A stretch of DNA of 64,000 bases from Poa pratensis (GCA_947311845.1 CAMZMU010000096.1:19040500-19104499); one strand, 5' to 3'; counted from the first letter of the stretch, positions 34,194 to 45,520 are shown. Program-made: numbers and translations. The notes: generated by a model not told the origin, from the letters alone.

Positions 34194-34345
34194 CAGGGAC
34201 GGAGCTACAGTGTAATGGCCGGTGTCACAGACACAATCCCCCCTTGTACCAATAGTGCATAAAAATACCCCCATTAAAAATGATTGTAAGTGAGTGTTAC
34301 TAGCTGTTTTGACCCCGTCGACTACTTATTCTGGCTTCGCCCCTG
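34194..34345. mobile_element. hAT-type MITE (152 bp)
   Basis: The element starts CAGGGACGGAGCTAC and ends CTGGCTTCGCCCCTG, the CAGGG...CCCTG ends of small grass hAT elements. Flanking 8-mers ATTTATGC (34186-34193) and CTTGATGC (34346-34353) match at six of eight positions, a decayed 8 bp TSD. Confidence 0.8.
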
Positions 34346-34641
34346 CTTGATGCCAACTGCTACTTCACATATTTTTGAATGGTGCAGAGTAACCTAGCGC
34401 TAGTGATGGAGCACGTGCACATTGGAGATTAAATATGTAACATCGGACTGATATGGACACTGGCAATAGAGGTATGGATGATTGTTCTCGCAGCGTTGTC
34501 TCTGTCCTGTCATGTCATGTCACTGCAATCAAGCTGAATGCAGATTCAAAACGCTAATCCCTGTTAAAAACGCTAATCAGGTTGCAACTGCAATATCTGT
34601 TGCATCTACCTGTATAAACCACTGTGCCTGAGATGTCAAAC

Positions 34642-35881
34642 CACTAGTAGTAGGAAATAACCTATCAGTGGCGTGTCGATTTAGCGCCGGCAACCCAAAA
34701 GCAATTTTAAACAAAACAGGAAATTAAACAACGCAACGAATTTTCATTCATTCCTTAGATTTATTTACAAACCTAAAGGCTATCTAAATCTAAACCCTAA
34801 TCTAAGCCTCAGATTTGAGAAATTTGGGTCGCCGCCCGTCGTCGGAGGTGATGTCGACGACCGGCACTAGAGGGTGTGGTGGCGATGCGGCCTCGAGAAA
34901 CTTGCATGCCTCTGGGTTTCCTCCCTAGTTGGAGTCCGGGTGGATGTAGATGACTAGCGGTTGGAGGTCACGGTGATGGTTGCCGCAGCCGTGCTAGGAT
35001 CACTTCGATTGCCGCTTGCATGCCGCCCAACTGCCCAGCGGGCTGGTCATCGAAGTCGCTCAACCCATCCACTTACTCCTCTTCCGGCTCGCCAGCCATT
35101 TATTCAGAGTGCAGCTCGTCTTCGGACTCGATCCACTCGACCGGCGGTGAGCGCCTACTAGCTGGGAGGAAGAAGTCGTCTTGCCGGGTCACGTGCTCCG
35201 CCTTCACCACGTCGTTCCAATAGCGCGACGACATGGCGTACTTGGTTTGAAGCCGCTCCTCCTATGCATGGACTGCCACACCATCGATGTAGGCAAGTCT
35301 CGCCTATCACTCTGTCAGTCGAGCGACAGCGCCACTGGGACTTGTACATCGTTCATCGTCCGGCTGTCTGGCAGCCGGCAATTTGCCTGTCAACAGAACA
35401 TTCTGATGGACGAGGGTGAGTGCCTCCAAGGTCGACAACAGACGGCGTGGGTCAGGTGCGGCGGAAGGCAGCGTCGAGCAGGACCTCTCGTGACGCCGGA
35501 CCGGCTCACCGCACCCAGGCATATGATGCGTCTGAAGAGTGGGGAGGAGAAGGGTGGGTGGTGAGATCTAGAGAGAGGGGAGAAGGAGAAGGTGGTGGTG
35601 GGGGGGGGGGGGGGGGGGGTTGGTGGCGGTCGTGGGTGCACATATTACCGTCGGGGAGCGGGGGTGGGTGGCTGTCAGCATTCAGGATGGCATGGGAATC
35701 TGCACCATCACGACGTCTGTTGCGTCCACGCGGCGACGTTCGAAATCTAGTGCCACCAATACTTTTCGCCCCAGGTCGCACGTACTGGTGGCACAGGACA
35801 CTCGTACACGAACAAGAGTGGCTTGTCATATCAAAATACGCCACTGCTAACATGTCTATTATAAGGGTTTTACTACTACTG
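34642..35881. mobile_element. Non-autonomous CACTA element (1.24 kb) with AAC target duplication
   Basis: The left end is CACTAGTAGTAGGAAATAACC; the right end is the imperfect complement, ending TTTACTACTACTG. AAC flanks both sides (34639-34641 and 35882-35884), the 3 bp TSD expected. The subterminal motif CAGTGGCG appears in inverted orientation near both ends (34664 and 35839), as at CACTA transposase-binding repeats. The GC-rich interior includes a poly-G tract; ORFs there are not recognisable, so it may have captured host sequence. Confidence 0.8.
35600..35619 (+). repeat. Poly-G tract, 20 bases, inside the CACTA element
   Basis: A run of 20 G follows a purine-rich GAGAAGGTGGTGGT stretch. 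The exact length is uncertain. Confidence 0.85.
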
Positions 35882-36053
35882 AACTTGTTCCTCGAGAAGG
35901 TATTTGGTTAATGAGTTAATTTGAGAGACGCCACTGCAATTTCTGGCTATTTGAGAAACGCCACTACAAATTTCGTCTTTCGAAAAACGTCATTACAATT
36001 ATCTGTACATTTCATAGACGCCATTACGCCCACTTAAACGCATATACCGGACA

Positions 36054-36360
36054 GAGAACTTGACTGTAGCAAGATGGTTAGGAGGGTGGTTGTACTCCCA
36101 GCCCACCAGAGTTCAAACCCCAGGTTTGACGTTGGTGTTTCTCATTTAAGGCGGAATATTCTTCAGTGGGAGGCGATGTTCCCGTCGACAGCGAGGCGTC
36201 TGTGGTGACTTCGTCAATCTCAAGACTCGACCCGCCGGTTCAGTCTATCGAGGTGCTCATAGGGGTAGGGACGTAGGGTGTGCGTGCGTGCGTTCTTAGG
36301 GGTGAGTGTGTGCGCATGTATGTGAGCGCCTACGATGTACTGTGTTTCGAAAAAAAAAAA
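36054..36360 (+). mobile_element. tRNA-derived SINE, full length, copy 1
   Basis: A 5' tRNA-like head carries an A box (TAGCAAGATGG, 36067-36077) and a B box (AGTTCAAACCCC). A body of about 230 bp and a poly(A) tail follow. A 16 bp TSD, ACGCATATACCGGACA, flanks it exactly (36038-36053 and 36361-36376). The body matches the SINE at 52985-53281 throughout. Pol III transcription followed by LINE-assisted retroposition is the known mechanism for such elements. Confidence 0.95.
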
Positions 36361-36384
36361 ACGCATATACCGGACAATATACAC

Positions 36385-36625
36385 TGATGGAGGAAAATAC
36401 TGCTAGGAATTTTTTTCCTGATGGAGGAAAATACTGCCAGTAATCTTGTGATTTTTTCTTGATGGAGGAAAATACTGCCAGGAATTTCATGTCCTTATTT
36501 TCATGAACGTGGTACATTCCGTAGACTTATAGCTCGAGGTACATTCCATAGACGTATATTTTCCATGCTCGTGGTACATTTCCTTTCTTTCATGATCGTG
36601 GGACATGCTCACATGCTATGCTCGT
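36385..36625 (+). repeat. Short tandem motifs in the loop of the outer foldback element
   Basis: TGATGGAGGAAAATACTGC occurs three times (36385, 36419, 36460). A following motif, CGTGGTACATTCC, recurs about four times with 28-38 bp spacing (about 36510-36610). Confidence 0.85.
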
Positions 36626-36852
36626 GACATATTCCTGATGATATGCGGTCAACGGGTGAGCGGGATGGCTCAGCCCCTTTTTATTCTCTCTGTCCTTGTG
36701 AAAAAAAAATCTGGCCGACGGTATGCTATTAATTCAGGTAGGGATTACCATTTATACGTATGTATGATAGAAATACAAGTATATATTGCCCGGTATCTGT
36801 GTTTAAATGGACATAATGACGTCTATGAAATGTATAGATAATTAAAGTGTTG

Positions 36853-37893
36853 TTTTACAAAGAGTGAAACGCACCAGACGTCACCAAGTTGCACGAAATG
36901 TAAGTATTGGTCACCAACTTGAAAAAGCTCAAAACATGGTCACCAAGTTGTAGATTAGCGACACGTTAGACCGTCATGACGGATTAACATCCGTCGCTTT
37001 TCGATTTTTTTCCTTTCACAAAAATTCCAAGCCAACCGGTGCAACGGCCGCCGGCCAAGGCAGCACTCTCGAGCTCCACGAGATCAACCGTGTCGATGGA
37101 TACAGACACCACTCCATGGCCGCAGCCAGATCGACCCACCGTCCTGCGCCGCGGCAACACCGAGGCTCGACTCACGCTCACGTTGCAGGCGGACGGCGGT
37201 CCGGTTCCTCGCCGACGGGAAGCCATGCAGCTGGCCGAGGACGTCCGATTCCACTCCTTCCGCATACACGCAAGCCAGCGCACGCACTAGATAGCTAGTA
37301 GCAGCAGCGTGCGCACGCACTACATGTACGTACTGCACTAGCTAGCTAGCAGCAGCCCCCCCGCCGTGACGCACGGAAAGATACAATCTGCTGAAGGATG
37401 CGGTGCGACGCGCCGGCTGTCATCGGCGTCGTGCCTTAGGCGACAGTGGCGGCGCCTACCGGCTGTGCCGCCGGGGTTGAGACGCGCGGCGGCCTCCGCG
37501 CCGGCGCGCGGCCATAGCAAAGGATGAGCAAGGGCGGCGATGGCCTCTCTCCGGAGGGGGAGGATCAGGGGAGACGCGGATGCGTCCCCGGTGGCCGGAC
37601 ACGGTCGCTGACGAGCTAGGCTGGGTCAATCCTCCACGGAAGATGCATGCAACCTGTTTGACAAAATGTCTATACTGATTTTATCCACAGGAATGCATAA
37701 GTAGGAAAAAAATATAGGGTGCATTTTGTAAAAATGACAAACTGCCACGTCAGCGACTTAACGTTCGTCTTGACGGAGTGACTAACGTGTCGCTAATTTA
37801 CAACTTGGTGACCATGTTTTGAGTTTTTTCATCTTGGTAAGCAATGCTTACATTTCGTGCAACTTGGTGACCTCTCGTGCGTTTCACTCTTGG
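36853..37893. mobile_element. Nested Mutator-like element with GC-rich cargo (Pack-MULE-like)
   Basis: Inverted ends of at least 130 bp were seen: GAGTGAAACGCACCAGACGT at the left against its near complement at the right. Shared inner segments are CACCAAGTTGCACGAAATGT, CTCAAAACATGGTCACCAAG and TTAGCGACACGTTAG. The interior 37020-37640 is GC-rich, unlike the surrounding DNA, with plus-strand ORFs (for example 37039-37290) that I cannot assign. Captured gene fragments of this kind define Pack-MULEs. A TSD could not be defined. Confidence 0.72.
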
Positions 37894-37975
37894 TTAATAG
37901 ACTGACAAATTATAGTGGTGTTTCTCAAATAGCCAGAAATTACAGTGACGTCTATCCAATTAACCCTTGGTTAAT

Positions 37976-39305
37976 AGGCTGGCCATCGATCTGATGCTCT
38001 TGTTTGCTAGAGCTGTGTGTGTTATTGTGGTTTTTTTTTTACTTGAGTGTGCTATTGTGGTTGCCATTAGGCAAAGATGTGAAGTAACACCCTAATCAAT
38101 ATTGCAGCGAAGACGAGTGCTTCAAGATTTATGCAACGGGAAACTGGAAGCAAAATCAAAACGCTAATCAGCCTGATGCAGGCAAAGTGGCGCAAGACAC
38201 TTGTGCCTGAAGCACTTCTCGATGATCGCCTGTTGTCACGAGTAACCGGTAGAGATGCAGATGAATGTGGAGGCGGAGGACCCTCGGACTTCGGACGTGA
38301 AGACGGCGTCGGGGACTTGGGAGGTGAAGTAACCGGTAATGAGATACTTATTGGTAGAAGAGGGACTTGGAGGAGCGGGGACATCTCATCAAGATCTTCA
38401 ATGGATGCGAGGATGGACCTGTTCCACCAATTCATTGTACACTAAAAGCTGAAGATTTGCTTGTAGAAATTAATAGGCTGAAATGGAAATGAAGGTGACA
38501 CCATACCAGTCCATTCCCATCCGTGAGGGAATGCAGTGTAGCTCCCAAGAACTATATTTCTGGCAATCATCCGACATAAACCCTCAACCCATGCTTTCTC
38601 AGTATAGATAAGCAACACTAAAAACCGATGACACTCTGACCTCTTGCGTAATCCGCAGACAGATCAGGAAACATCGCTAGCTTCACGGCCAATTGAAAAA
38701 TCGGTAGCAGATGGTTGGCCAAGGAGAATATCGCGAAAGCACTAACCCTTGTGGACGAATGACTGTGTAGAAATACACCACGAATCCCAAGGGAGAAACC
38801 CGGAGATATCTGCGCCGACGATCTGAATCGATAGGGGCAAACCAGGATGAAGGCCGAGCATGAATTAGAAAATAAGCTTAATTTTTGTAGTTGCTGCTTT
38901 AAGCGCAAATCACGTTTTGTATCACGCATGACACTCAAACTAATCAAAACAGAAACCGAAATAGGAGTTTTCTTTAATCGAACGAGATTGAAACTTGATG
39001 CGAACATCACGACATTACAACATAGTAAATGAAACAAAACATGGAACTCATCATGTTAATGACCATCCCGCAATTGGCACAAACTTTCAATCAGGTCATC
39101 CATTCTCGAGTCTCCAGGATGTCCTCATCCGTGGATACGGTCGGCCTTAGAGGATTTGGTGCTGTTAGAGGGTAGCTAGCATGTGTACCCGTCTATATAG
39201 ATATCATGCCGGATTTCTCAGATGGTCTCCGCGGCGTCTTTCCCGAGTTCGCCGTAAAGGGTTTGGATGAAGATGACGATGGCGACTGGCACCACACGAA
39301 CTCGC
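37976..39305. other. Intergenic stretch, no gene recognised
   Basis: This is mixed-composition DNA. A plus-strand ORF at 38131-38445 (about 104 codons) shows no domain. Nothing else is supported. Confidence 0.35.
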
Positions 39306-39309
39306 TTCT

Positions 39310-40030
39310 CGGTGTTAAAGTAAACATACTTATACTAAATTTTTATAATCTCTTAATTTTTTAATCACGATGTAGTTTAACAAATATATGTTGTATATTA
39401 TTTAGCTAGCATTTAACATATAATCCATCCATTCCTGAATGTAAAGTGTATAGTTTTTTGCATGAATATTAAGACATGAGAATTTTGCACACGGTAGAAT
39501 CATTTTCGCTTGAAAAATTGGGAGAGAGGAGTCCCTACTAGTCACAAATTCATAACAACCCTTCAAAATCTCCGTTGTACATTGAAACTCATTTGTGAAT
39601 GCGTAAAATTGTCCGTAGATCGCAATACATCCTACATTTTGGGATTTTTTTTTCAAAAAATATACACCTTACATTGAAGGATGGATGGAGTAATATTTTC
39701 ACAATTATTTTCTATTATATAGTTTCCATGTGTATCATTTAAACAATATCGGATTTGCGCAAAAGTTTTTATTTTTGTGATATTTCTCTTACCAAGATAT
39801 AAAACTAACCTAAATGCAGAAAAGGATTAAAGCACGCCTTCTTGATTTTTTACGTTGTTGAGTTATACAATGTATATGTCTATTATTGTGTGCTTGTTCT
39901 ATTTTAATATTATATAATGGGTACCGATTCTTAAGTATAAAATCTAACAAATATCTTAATAGAGGTGTGTATTGTATGTTTATGTAAGCATATAGAAACT
40001 TCTAGAGTATAAATTGAACAACTGGCATGA
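39310..40030 (+). repeat. Dispersed repeat, copy B (partner at 25225-25690)
   Basis: It aligns with copy A on both sides of a Stowaway insertion (39423-39690). Divergence from copy A is substantial, with many substitutions and short indels. Confidence 0.75.
39423..39690. mobile_element. Stowaway-type MITE (268 bp)
   Basis: ATCCATCCATTCCTGAATGT and its near complement, ending GGATGGATGGAG, are inverted ends flanked by TA (39421-39422 and 39691-39692). Repeat copy A at 25330-25345 supplies the uninterrupted target (ACATATAATATTTT), confirming both the boundaries and the TA duplication. Confidence 0.92.
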
Positions 40031-40083
40031 CTTTTTATGATAGTCAAATGTATCGCATAGTGGTTCGTGGCACTTCACATTGT

Positions 40084-40104
40084 GGGGGGGGGGGGGGGGG
40101 GGGG
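40084..40104 (+). repeat. Poly-G tract, 21 bases
   Basis: An uninterrupted run of 21 G lies between the old dispersed repeat and the Copia LTR fragment. It may sit at their junction. The length is uncertain. Confidence 0.85.
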
Positions 40105-40639
40105 ACGACGATGATGGAGTAACTATGGCATGAAGACTTCGTTAATATGCTTGTCAACATTATGGGTGATTTCGACAGCGCGTCGCAAACCGATACATAA
40201 AGGTATCTTTTGGAGCCCTTGTCAACTTATGGAATTCTGATTTCACTCTTGTTCGTGACGAGGAGATTATGGTGTGGCATTGCTGACTATTTGGGGATCA
40301 TTGTGACTCCACGCCACTCGAATGGAGAATACTTTCCATTGGGAAGTGAACTTTGGGACAAATCATCGTCTATGTGTTCTCGGTTATTTCTATACCCGAA
40401 CTCTTTATTTATTCAATTATCTTTGTGATAGCCACCATGCTTGAAGTTATTTATCTTATTATCACATAGTTGTATATCGTATCTAGCATAAGTTGTTGGT
40501 GCACATAGTTGACCCTAGTATATATATTTATGTGTTGGTATTGATAAATTAAACGCTAATTTTATTTTGCATTTATCCAAGGCAACATTTTATTAACCGC
40601 CTATTCACCCCCCCTCTAGGCGACATCCGTGTCCTTTCA
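40105..40639 (+). mobile_element. Copia LTR fragment (Maximus/SIRE-like right end)
   Basis: The sequence ends CGCCTATTCACCCCCCCTCTAGGCGACATCC...TTTCA in effect (40593-40639), the characteristic right end of Triticeae SIRE-lineage LTRs. Upstream TTATTATCACATAGTTGTATATC and GTTGGTGCACATAG segments fit the same LTR. No PBS follows, so this is a solo or truncated LTR. The family name comes from memory of the LTR end and needs a library search. Confidence 0.65.
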
Positions 40640-42475
40640 CATCATCATTACCCACTAGCTCGCAAATATCTCATTTGGGTTATGGGAATCACCCGCTCGC
40701 GAACCAATACCCTATTCTCCGTTATCTCAAGCACTCTCGCTTCGCCCGATCTCTGATGGCGGATCTTCTCCATAGGTGATCCCCAAAGCTTGCCTCGGCA
40801 AATTCACACCATGGATGCTCCTAGGCCACCACGACTGTCCACACCTTGGACGCTGGACGGTTGACACCTAACCATATAGGAGATGCCAAATCTCTTAAGA
40901 GTAACAAGGATGATCATATCCGATAGATAGATTTGAGCGTGTTGATCATTCTGCTACTTGCTTGCTCTCTCTCTCTCTCTCTCTCTATACATGAGGGAGA
41001 GGGAGCACAGAGATATTAGATATGCAATGGATACCCTATGCCCCTTCTTACCTAGTTTGTCGCTGTAGTTGGAGAGCTATACATAGGCAAGTGTGGATTT
41101 CTATCAGTTGGGGGGAAGATAGGAGTTAATGGATAGTTCCAACCGCTAGTCTTTGGTTGTGGCTGCCCCTTTTAGATAAGTACGTCCTCTGTGAATCTTC
41201 CGTACAGAGTGATGCGATCAACCACATCGAGTTTTCATGTTATTCCTCATGAAGCTCAGACTGAACTAGAATCAGTTTACAGACATGCGACGTTGTAAAA
41301 CATCTCTAGCTATTAAAGCATGCTGATTCTGGTATCCTGCAAGATCGCTTTCAGATTATCATGACACTGAGTGGGCTGAATCTTGTTCTTTGGCGGGATC
41401 ACTTTTAATTGTATGAGACACTGGCTCAACACATGTCTACTAGGCCGAGGCCATCTTCAACCCTGTGTTCAGCTGAGTGTCTTAGACTAGTAAAGTGAAG
41501 TGATCCTGAGTCTAACCAAAGATAATGTTGTGCATTCTTTGCAACAGTCATCTAGATCTTCTCTTCATGATTATGAAGCTCTTACTCTATAGGCATCAGT
41601 TTATCGTCATGAGGTACTAGTCTCAACACAGAATTCCCGGTGCATTGAAGTTAGTATGCAATGATGCTAAGTTGCTGATGCCGAGAGAGATTACCGTTGG
41701 AACTTTGCATATGATGAGTAGGAATGATTAAGCACACACAAGTTCCAAATATCCTTGAAGACCAATCCCCCTTGATAACACACGATTTATCTATGACTCA
41801 AAACCTATTAAAATAATATCTACGTCGTCAGTCCTTGGCTTTGACTCTTTATCTCAATGATGGAACGTGTCTTGATTCTTCAAGTACGTTGTAGAGCTAC
41901 TGACTTTATCCATCGACTGTGTTGTTTTGTCTTCATCCGTATGGTCTTCATGTAGAATTGTTTTGCGACGATTCTATAGAGGCATCCTGGATTCCTGGGT
42001 CACTCAATGAGTATGGGTGCCTATGAATTTAGCTCCTCGTCGCACAACAGATAGAACCTCAAGTAGCACCCTATATGATTTCCCATCATGCAAATAAGGT
42101 ATGTGCCACTTGAGATGCTCGTGTGGGTTCTATTTTCAATGTTGCCTTGGTGGAGGTACTCAAGCACCATTTGTTGATGAAGTTGGTGTTCATGCTTGAG
42201 TCCTCCGGCGATGTTGTTCGTCTTCAAGCGACTTTCGTCAGCTCTTATTATTTTGTTATAGTGATAGGAGCTGACGTTGAAGATGAAGTGGTTCTCTTGT
42301 GAAGCGATCCTTTGGTTGAGGTAGACTGCCGTAGACATGACTGCTTCTTTGTACGTAAACGTGTCGTCTCTCCTTTTTATTGAGGAGAGACATGTACCGA
42401 CGTTGATCTTTGTCTTCAGAGATCTAAACTCCTGCTCTAGTCTTCGCTTGATTCTTAGTAGAAATGCTTGGGAAG
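40640..42475. other. Unassigned stretch with a CT microsatellite
   Basis: A (CT)n microsatellite lies at about 40964-40986. A minus-strand ORF (42021-42491) crosses the hAT boundary at its 5' end and shows no reliable domain. The right part continues, across the hAT insertion, into 43500; it may be upstream sequence of the LINE-type relic, but I could not verify this. Confidence 0.35.
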
Positions 42476-43491
42476 CAGGGCCGGTCCACACATATTCGGG
42501 GCCCTGGGGCGAGACGGCAAAATGGGGCCCTTCTAGATAAATAAAAATTTAGAATTAATGTATTGTATTTCAAAATAAATTCAGTAAATAGCATAGATGG
42601 ATGGTCTTTTAACAATAAAACACACACCAGAAATTATTTATTTGTAATGGTTAAGAGTACTACATCATAATTGTGTGGAAAAATACATTTTTAGAAAAGA
42701 TTTCTCTTCTAAGTGGCACAAATAGACCATCAGTTCGTCAGTTCATGTCCAAAACAAGTAACCATGATATGATGTTAATATGCATGAGAACTTACATTAG
42801 TTTCTATCCCTCCAATTAACCTGTTACGTCCTTCAAGCCATGTCTTCACCGAATAGAATTTCTCCCGAGCGTCCTGCATAAGGCACAACAGAGCGAGCTT
42901 AGCACTTCATGTTTATAGTAGGATAATCAGATCATGTTGTAGTTGTCAGATTGAGCAGTCAGAACCGGGGAGCAGGCTTATTTAATAGAGAATCAAAATG
43001 AGGAACTGGATTAGGGGAAGGAGAGCGATGAACCATCTCTAATGCCTCAGTCATCTACTCTCTGACGGAGGGAGTACTTGATAGGGAACGTTGAGGTGGA
43101 AATAGAGATGAGTGGGGAAGGAAATAACACCGTAGGTCTCCATTAATGGGAGCGGCGGCCTCGAATTTAGAAGTGCGCGGGAGCGGTGGCGCTGTTCTCT
43201 TTGACTGGAAAATTTTGGGGGAGGAGTCGAGGAGACAGGAGACGAACGCATGATTACTAATTCAGAGGAGATGGATGGGATGCAGCAGCCACGTATCGAT
43301 CGATCATAATTTTAGCAGTAGCTATCCATTCTCTCGGCCCATGAGTGCTAGCAAAGTGGTGGGCGTTTTTTCTCTTATTTTCCCGGACGTAAAGAAGAAA
43401 TAGCATACTGTACTACTAGCTGGGCCGGGGCCCCTACCTCTCAAGGGCCCGGGGCGGGCGCCCCGTCGCCCCGGCTTGTGGGCCGGCCCTG
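42476..43491. mobile_element. hAT element (1.02 kb) with perfect 8 bp TSD
   Basis: The left end is CAGGGCCGGTCCACAC and the right end GTGGGCCGGCCCTG, inverted CAGGGCCGG ends typical of grass hAT elements. TTGGGAAG flanks it exactly on both sides (42468-42475 and 43492-43499). The ends are GC-rich, the interior AT-rich. No transposase ORF is present, so it is non-autonomous. A Stowaway right end (GACGGAGGGAGTA) sits near 43065-43077 inside it. Confidence 0.95.
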
Positions 43492-43924
43492 TTGGGAAGC
43501 ACAGGATCAAATTGTCGGTGGGTGCTTAAACCAGACCGACAGCTGCGACAGTGTAGCTATAGACCTATAGTGTACTTAGTAAAAGTGTTAGTCCCCAAGA
43601 GTTGTGTTGTCTTGATTACTCAAAATAAGGGTAGTACATGTATGCACTTTCACCTTCTTGTGGTGTCTTTGAAAATCTAGGAACGACATCAATTTTGCAG
43701 GAAAATGTGTTTGCCTTCTCAGGTGTTTGATGCGGCGAATGCGATACTCATCGGAACTAGATTAGAGAAATAGCGATTTAGCGAGGCAACAAGGGAGTGG
43801 GCAACCCGAGAAGCAATTGCAAGTGACTCCGGTTTCTTTGTTACCCCAAGATGTACCTCTGCAGCAGCAGGCTCTCCATCCAGGTTTATGATCACGGACT
43901 TCTCCGATTGTCAAGGTTCACTTA

Positions 43925-44975
43925 GAGCATCTCCAACCGGAGCCCCCAAATTCGGCCCCCAAACTGTCCGCGGACACGTCCGGGCGCGGACAGTGACCGG
44001 ACGACCCTCAAAGTTGGGCTCCTACAAACACATACCCCAAAAGCTTCTCCCCAAACTCATGCAAGCCATGTAACGTCGATCCGATACATACCGGATCCAA
44101 ATTACAAAACATAGTGGTCCAAATTCAAATGAAATTAACAAAAGTTTAACAAGTTGTCCGATACAAGAATGAGAAGTGATCTCTTCTTCTTCAAGGGGCG
44201 GTTCCACCGGAGCCATCTAGGCCAAGGTCACGGTCGGAGATCCTCCTTCACCACCTCGTCGTCCTGCGTCGGAGGCACCTGCGACGGGTACTCATCCGCG
44301 ATGAGGCACGGCTCCGCCCGGTTCGTGGTTGAGGACGTCGACCTTCTTGCCGCCACGTCGGGAGGCGGAGGCGGCATCGGCTTAGGGCGCCTCGCCATGG
44401 GAGCGGGCGTGCTCATACCCATGGGCACCGGCTCCTCCTCCTGCGTCTCCGCGTTCGCAAGCCTCTCGACCTCCGCCGCCGCCTTCTCCTTCTTCTCCTT
44501 TTTCGCTAGCTCGCGTTGGCGTTGCTTGCGGCGCCGCGTCCTCCGCGCCATGGTCTCGGCTTCAGCGCCGAGTCCAGCGTCTGCTCAACGGTCTCAGAGG
44601 ATGCGCCCTTCTCCGCCGAATCGATGGCTCCTTCTGCCTCCATCCGGATTTGCAGGTGGACGTGGCGGGAGGAATGAAATTAAACCGGCGGGAGTGGAGG
44701 CGGAGGAGGGGATAAATGAAAGTCGCCGGCGCCCAAATTTGGTTTCAATTTGGTGGAGCCGCCTTGCCAGAGCCGACGTGGCGGACGCATCCGGGCGCGT
44801 CCGGGCCGCCCCAAACTCTCCCCACATATGGGCTGGCTTTGGGGGGAGCCGGACTGCCCGGACGTTTGTGGAATCTATGGGGCCGCGGTTGGGTTGCCGT
44901 TTTCAGCCCAAACCACGTCCGGGCTATCCGCCCGGACGTTTAGGGAGGGTTTGGGGCACGTGGTTGGAGATGCTC
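43925..44975. mobile_element. PIF/Harbinger-type element (1.05 kb) with TTA target duplication
   Basis: GAGCATCTCCAACCGG and CACGTGGTTGGAGATGCTC are inverted ends. TTA flanks both sides (43922-43924 and 44976-44978). Subterminal CCGGACGTGTCC-like GC motifs appear in both orientations. It belongs to the same broad type as 30063-31704 but differs in sequence. Confidence 0.9.
44228..44551 (-). pseudogene. Charged reading frame inside the Harbinger element, function unknown
   Basis: A minus-strand frame begins MARRTRRRKQRQRELAKKEK and continues with Ala/Glu- and Pro-rich segments, 107 codons in all. Upstream minus-strand frames (44827-44594) look like further broken pieces of the same reading region. 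The basic coiled-coil start is common in degenerate ORFs carried by grass Harbinger derivatives. No catalytic motif was seen. Confidence 0.4.
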
Positions 44976-45520
44976 TTACTTTTACAGATGCAGCTTCGCT
45001 ACGACCTCAAAGTCACCGGCCAACGCCGGTTGGGATTTGAATCTTTTTGCAGATCGTGCGCGACAGACAATGCAATCGAGTCTACATTTTGGCTAGCTCG
45101 CCACCAACTTCTTCTGCCATCCAGGCGTAGGCTTTTGGTCTGCTCCATGCGGCAAAGATTGCTGATGTGCTCCAGATTCAGGATGCAACCTTCTTCACAC
45201 ACGATGCCACTTTGGCTGCAACTGTTGCGGCAAAGGATCTCTTCACTACTCCAGACCATCGGGAAATTAGGCCCTAGTCGTTGCCATTTTAGTGAATGCT
45301 TAAGCTGCTGCTATCAGGATTTTTCACATCTCGGAACTTCAATCTCAAAGCTCACCGTCAGGCACGCTAGCTCGTCAACCACAGACCAAGCCTCTAGTGT
45401 TTTGTTGTTGTTGAGATTAAGCCTCTTAGGTTATGTCAATAACTCCTGTCTGAACAAGAATGTACTGTTAGTTTCTAGTGTGCCCCAATTCACGCTTTTT
45501 GTAAAGTTTTTCTGAATTAA

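Larger units (their letters stand above)
35913..37966. mobile_element. Outer Mutator-type foldback element hosting two nested insertions
   Basis: The left arm starts GAGTTAATTTGAGAGACGCC and the right arm ends GGCGTC-like TGACGTCTATCCAATTAACCC. The arms pair over about 140 bp, including TTTCTGGCTATTTGAGAAAC and its complement. TTGGTTAAT flanks it exactly on both sides (35904-35912 and 37967-37975), a 9 bp TSD. The left arm is interrupted at 36054 by a SINE, and the right arm at 36853 by another Mutator-like element. Without these insertions the element is about 0.7 kb. Confidence 0.85.
43690..45520 (+). pseudogene. LINE-type RNase H (RVT_3) relic, split by a Harbinger element
   Basis: Right of the Harbinger element the plus strand reads FTDAA (first catalytic Asp context of RNase H, about 44980). 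In another frame it continues AKIADVLQIQDATFFTHDAT and then AAKDLFTTPDHREIRP (about 45150-45275), typical of the C-terminal RNase H-like domain of plant LINE and related reverse-transcriptase proteins. FFTSRNFNLKAHRQAR (about 45315-45370) fits the domain end. Several stops and frame changes make it a pseudogene. The 5' part left of the Harbinger (43690-43921) is probably the same relic, but no domain is visible there. Confidence 0.6.

Noticed and set aside
35420..35911. 163-codon ORF spanning the poly-G tract
   Set aside because: It translates a homopolymer and crosses the CACTA right end.
42021..42491. Copia reverse transcriptase fragment on the minus strand
   Set aside because: A weak resemblance around HQ...LHQGNIE was considered, but no YVDD-like or other catalytic motif is present.
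44154..45515. 453-codon plus-strand ORF
   Set aside because: It runs through a Harbinger element and across its right TSD into a LINE-type relic; the frame is accidental.
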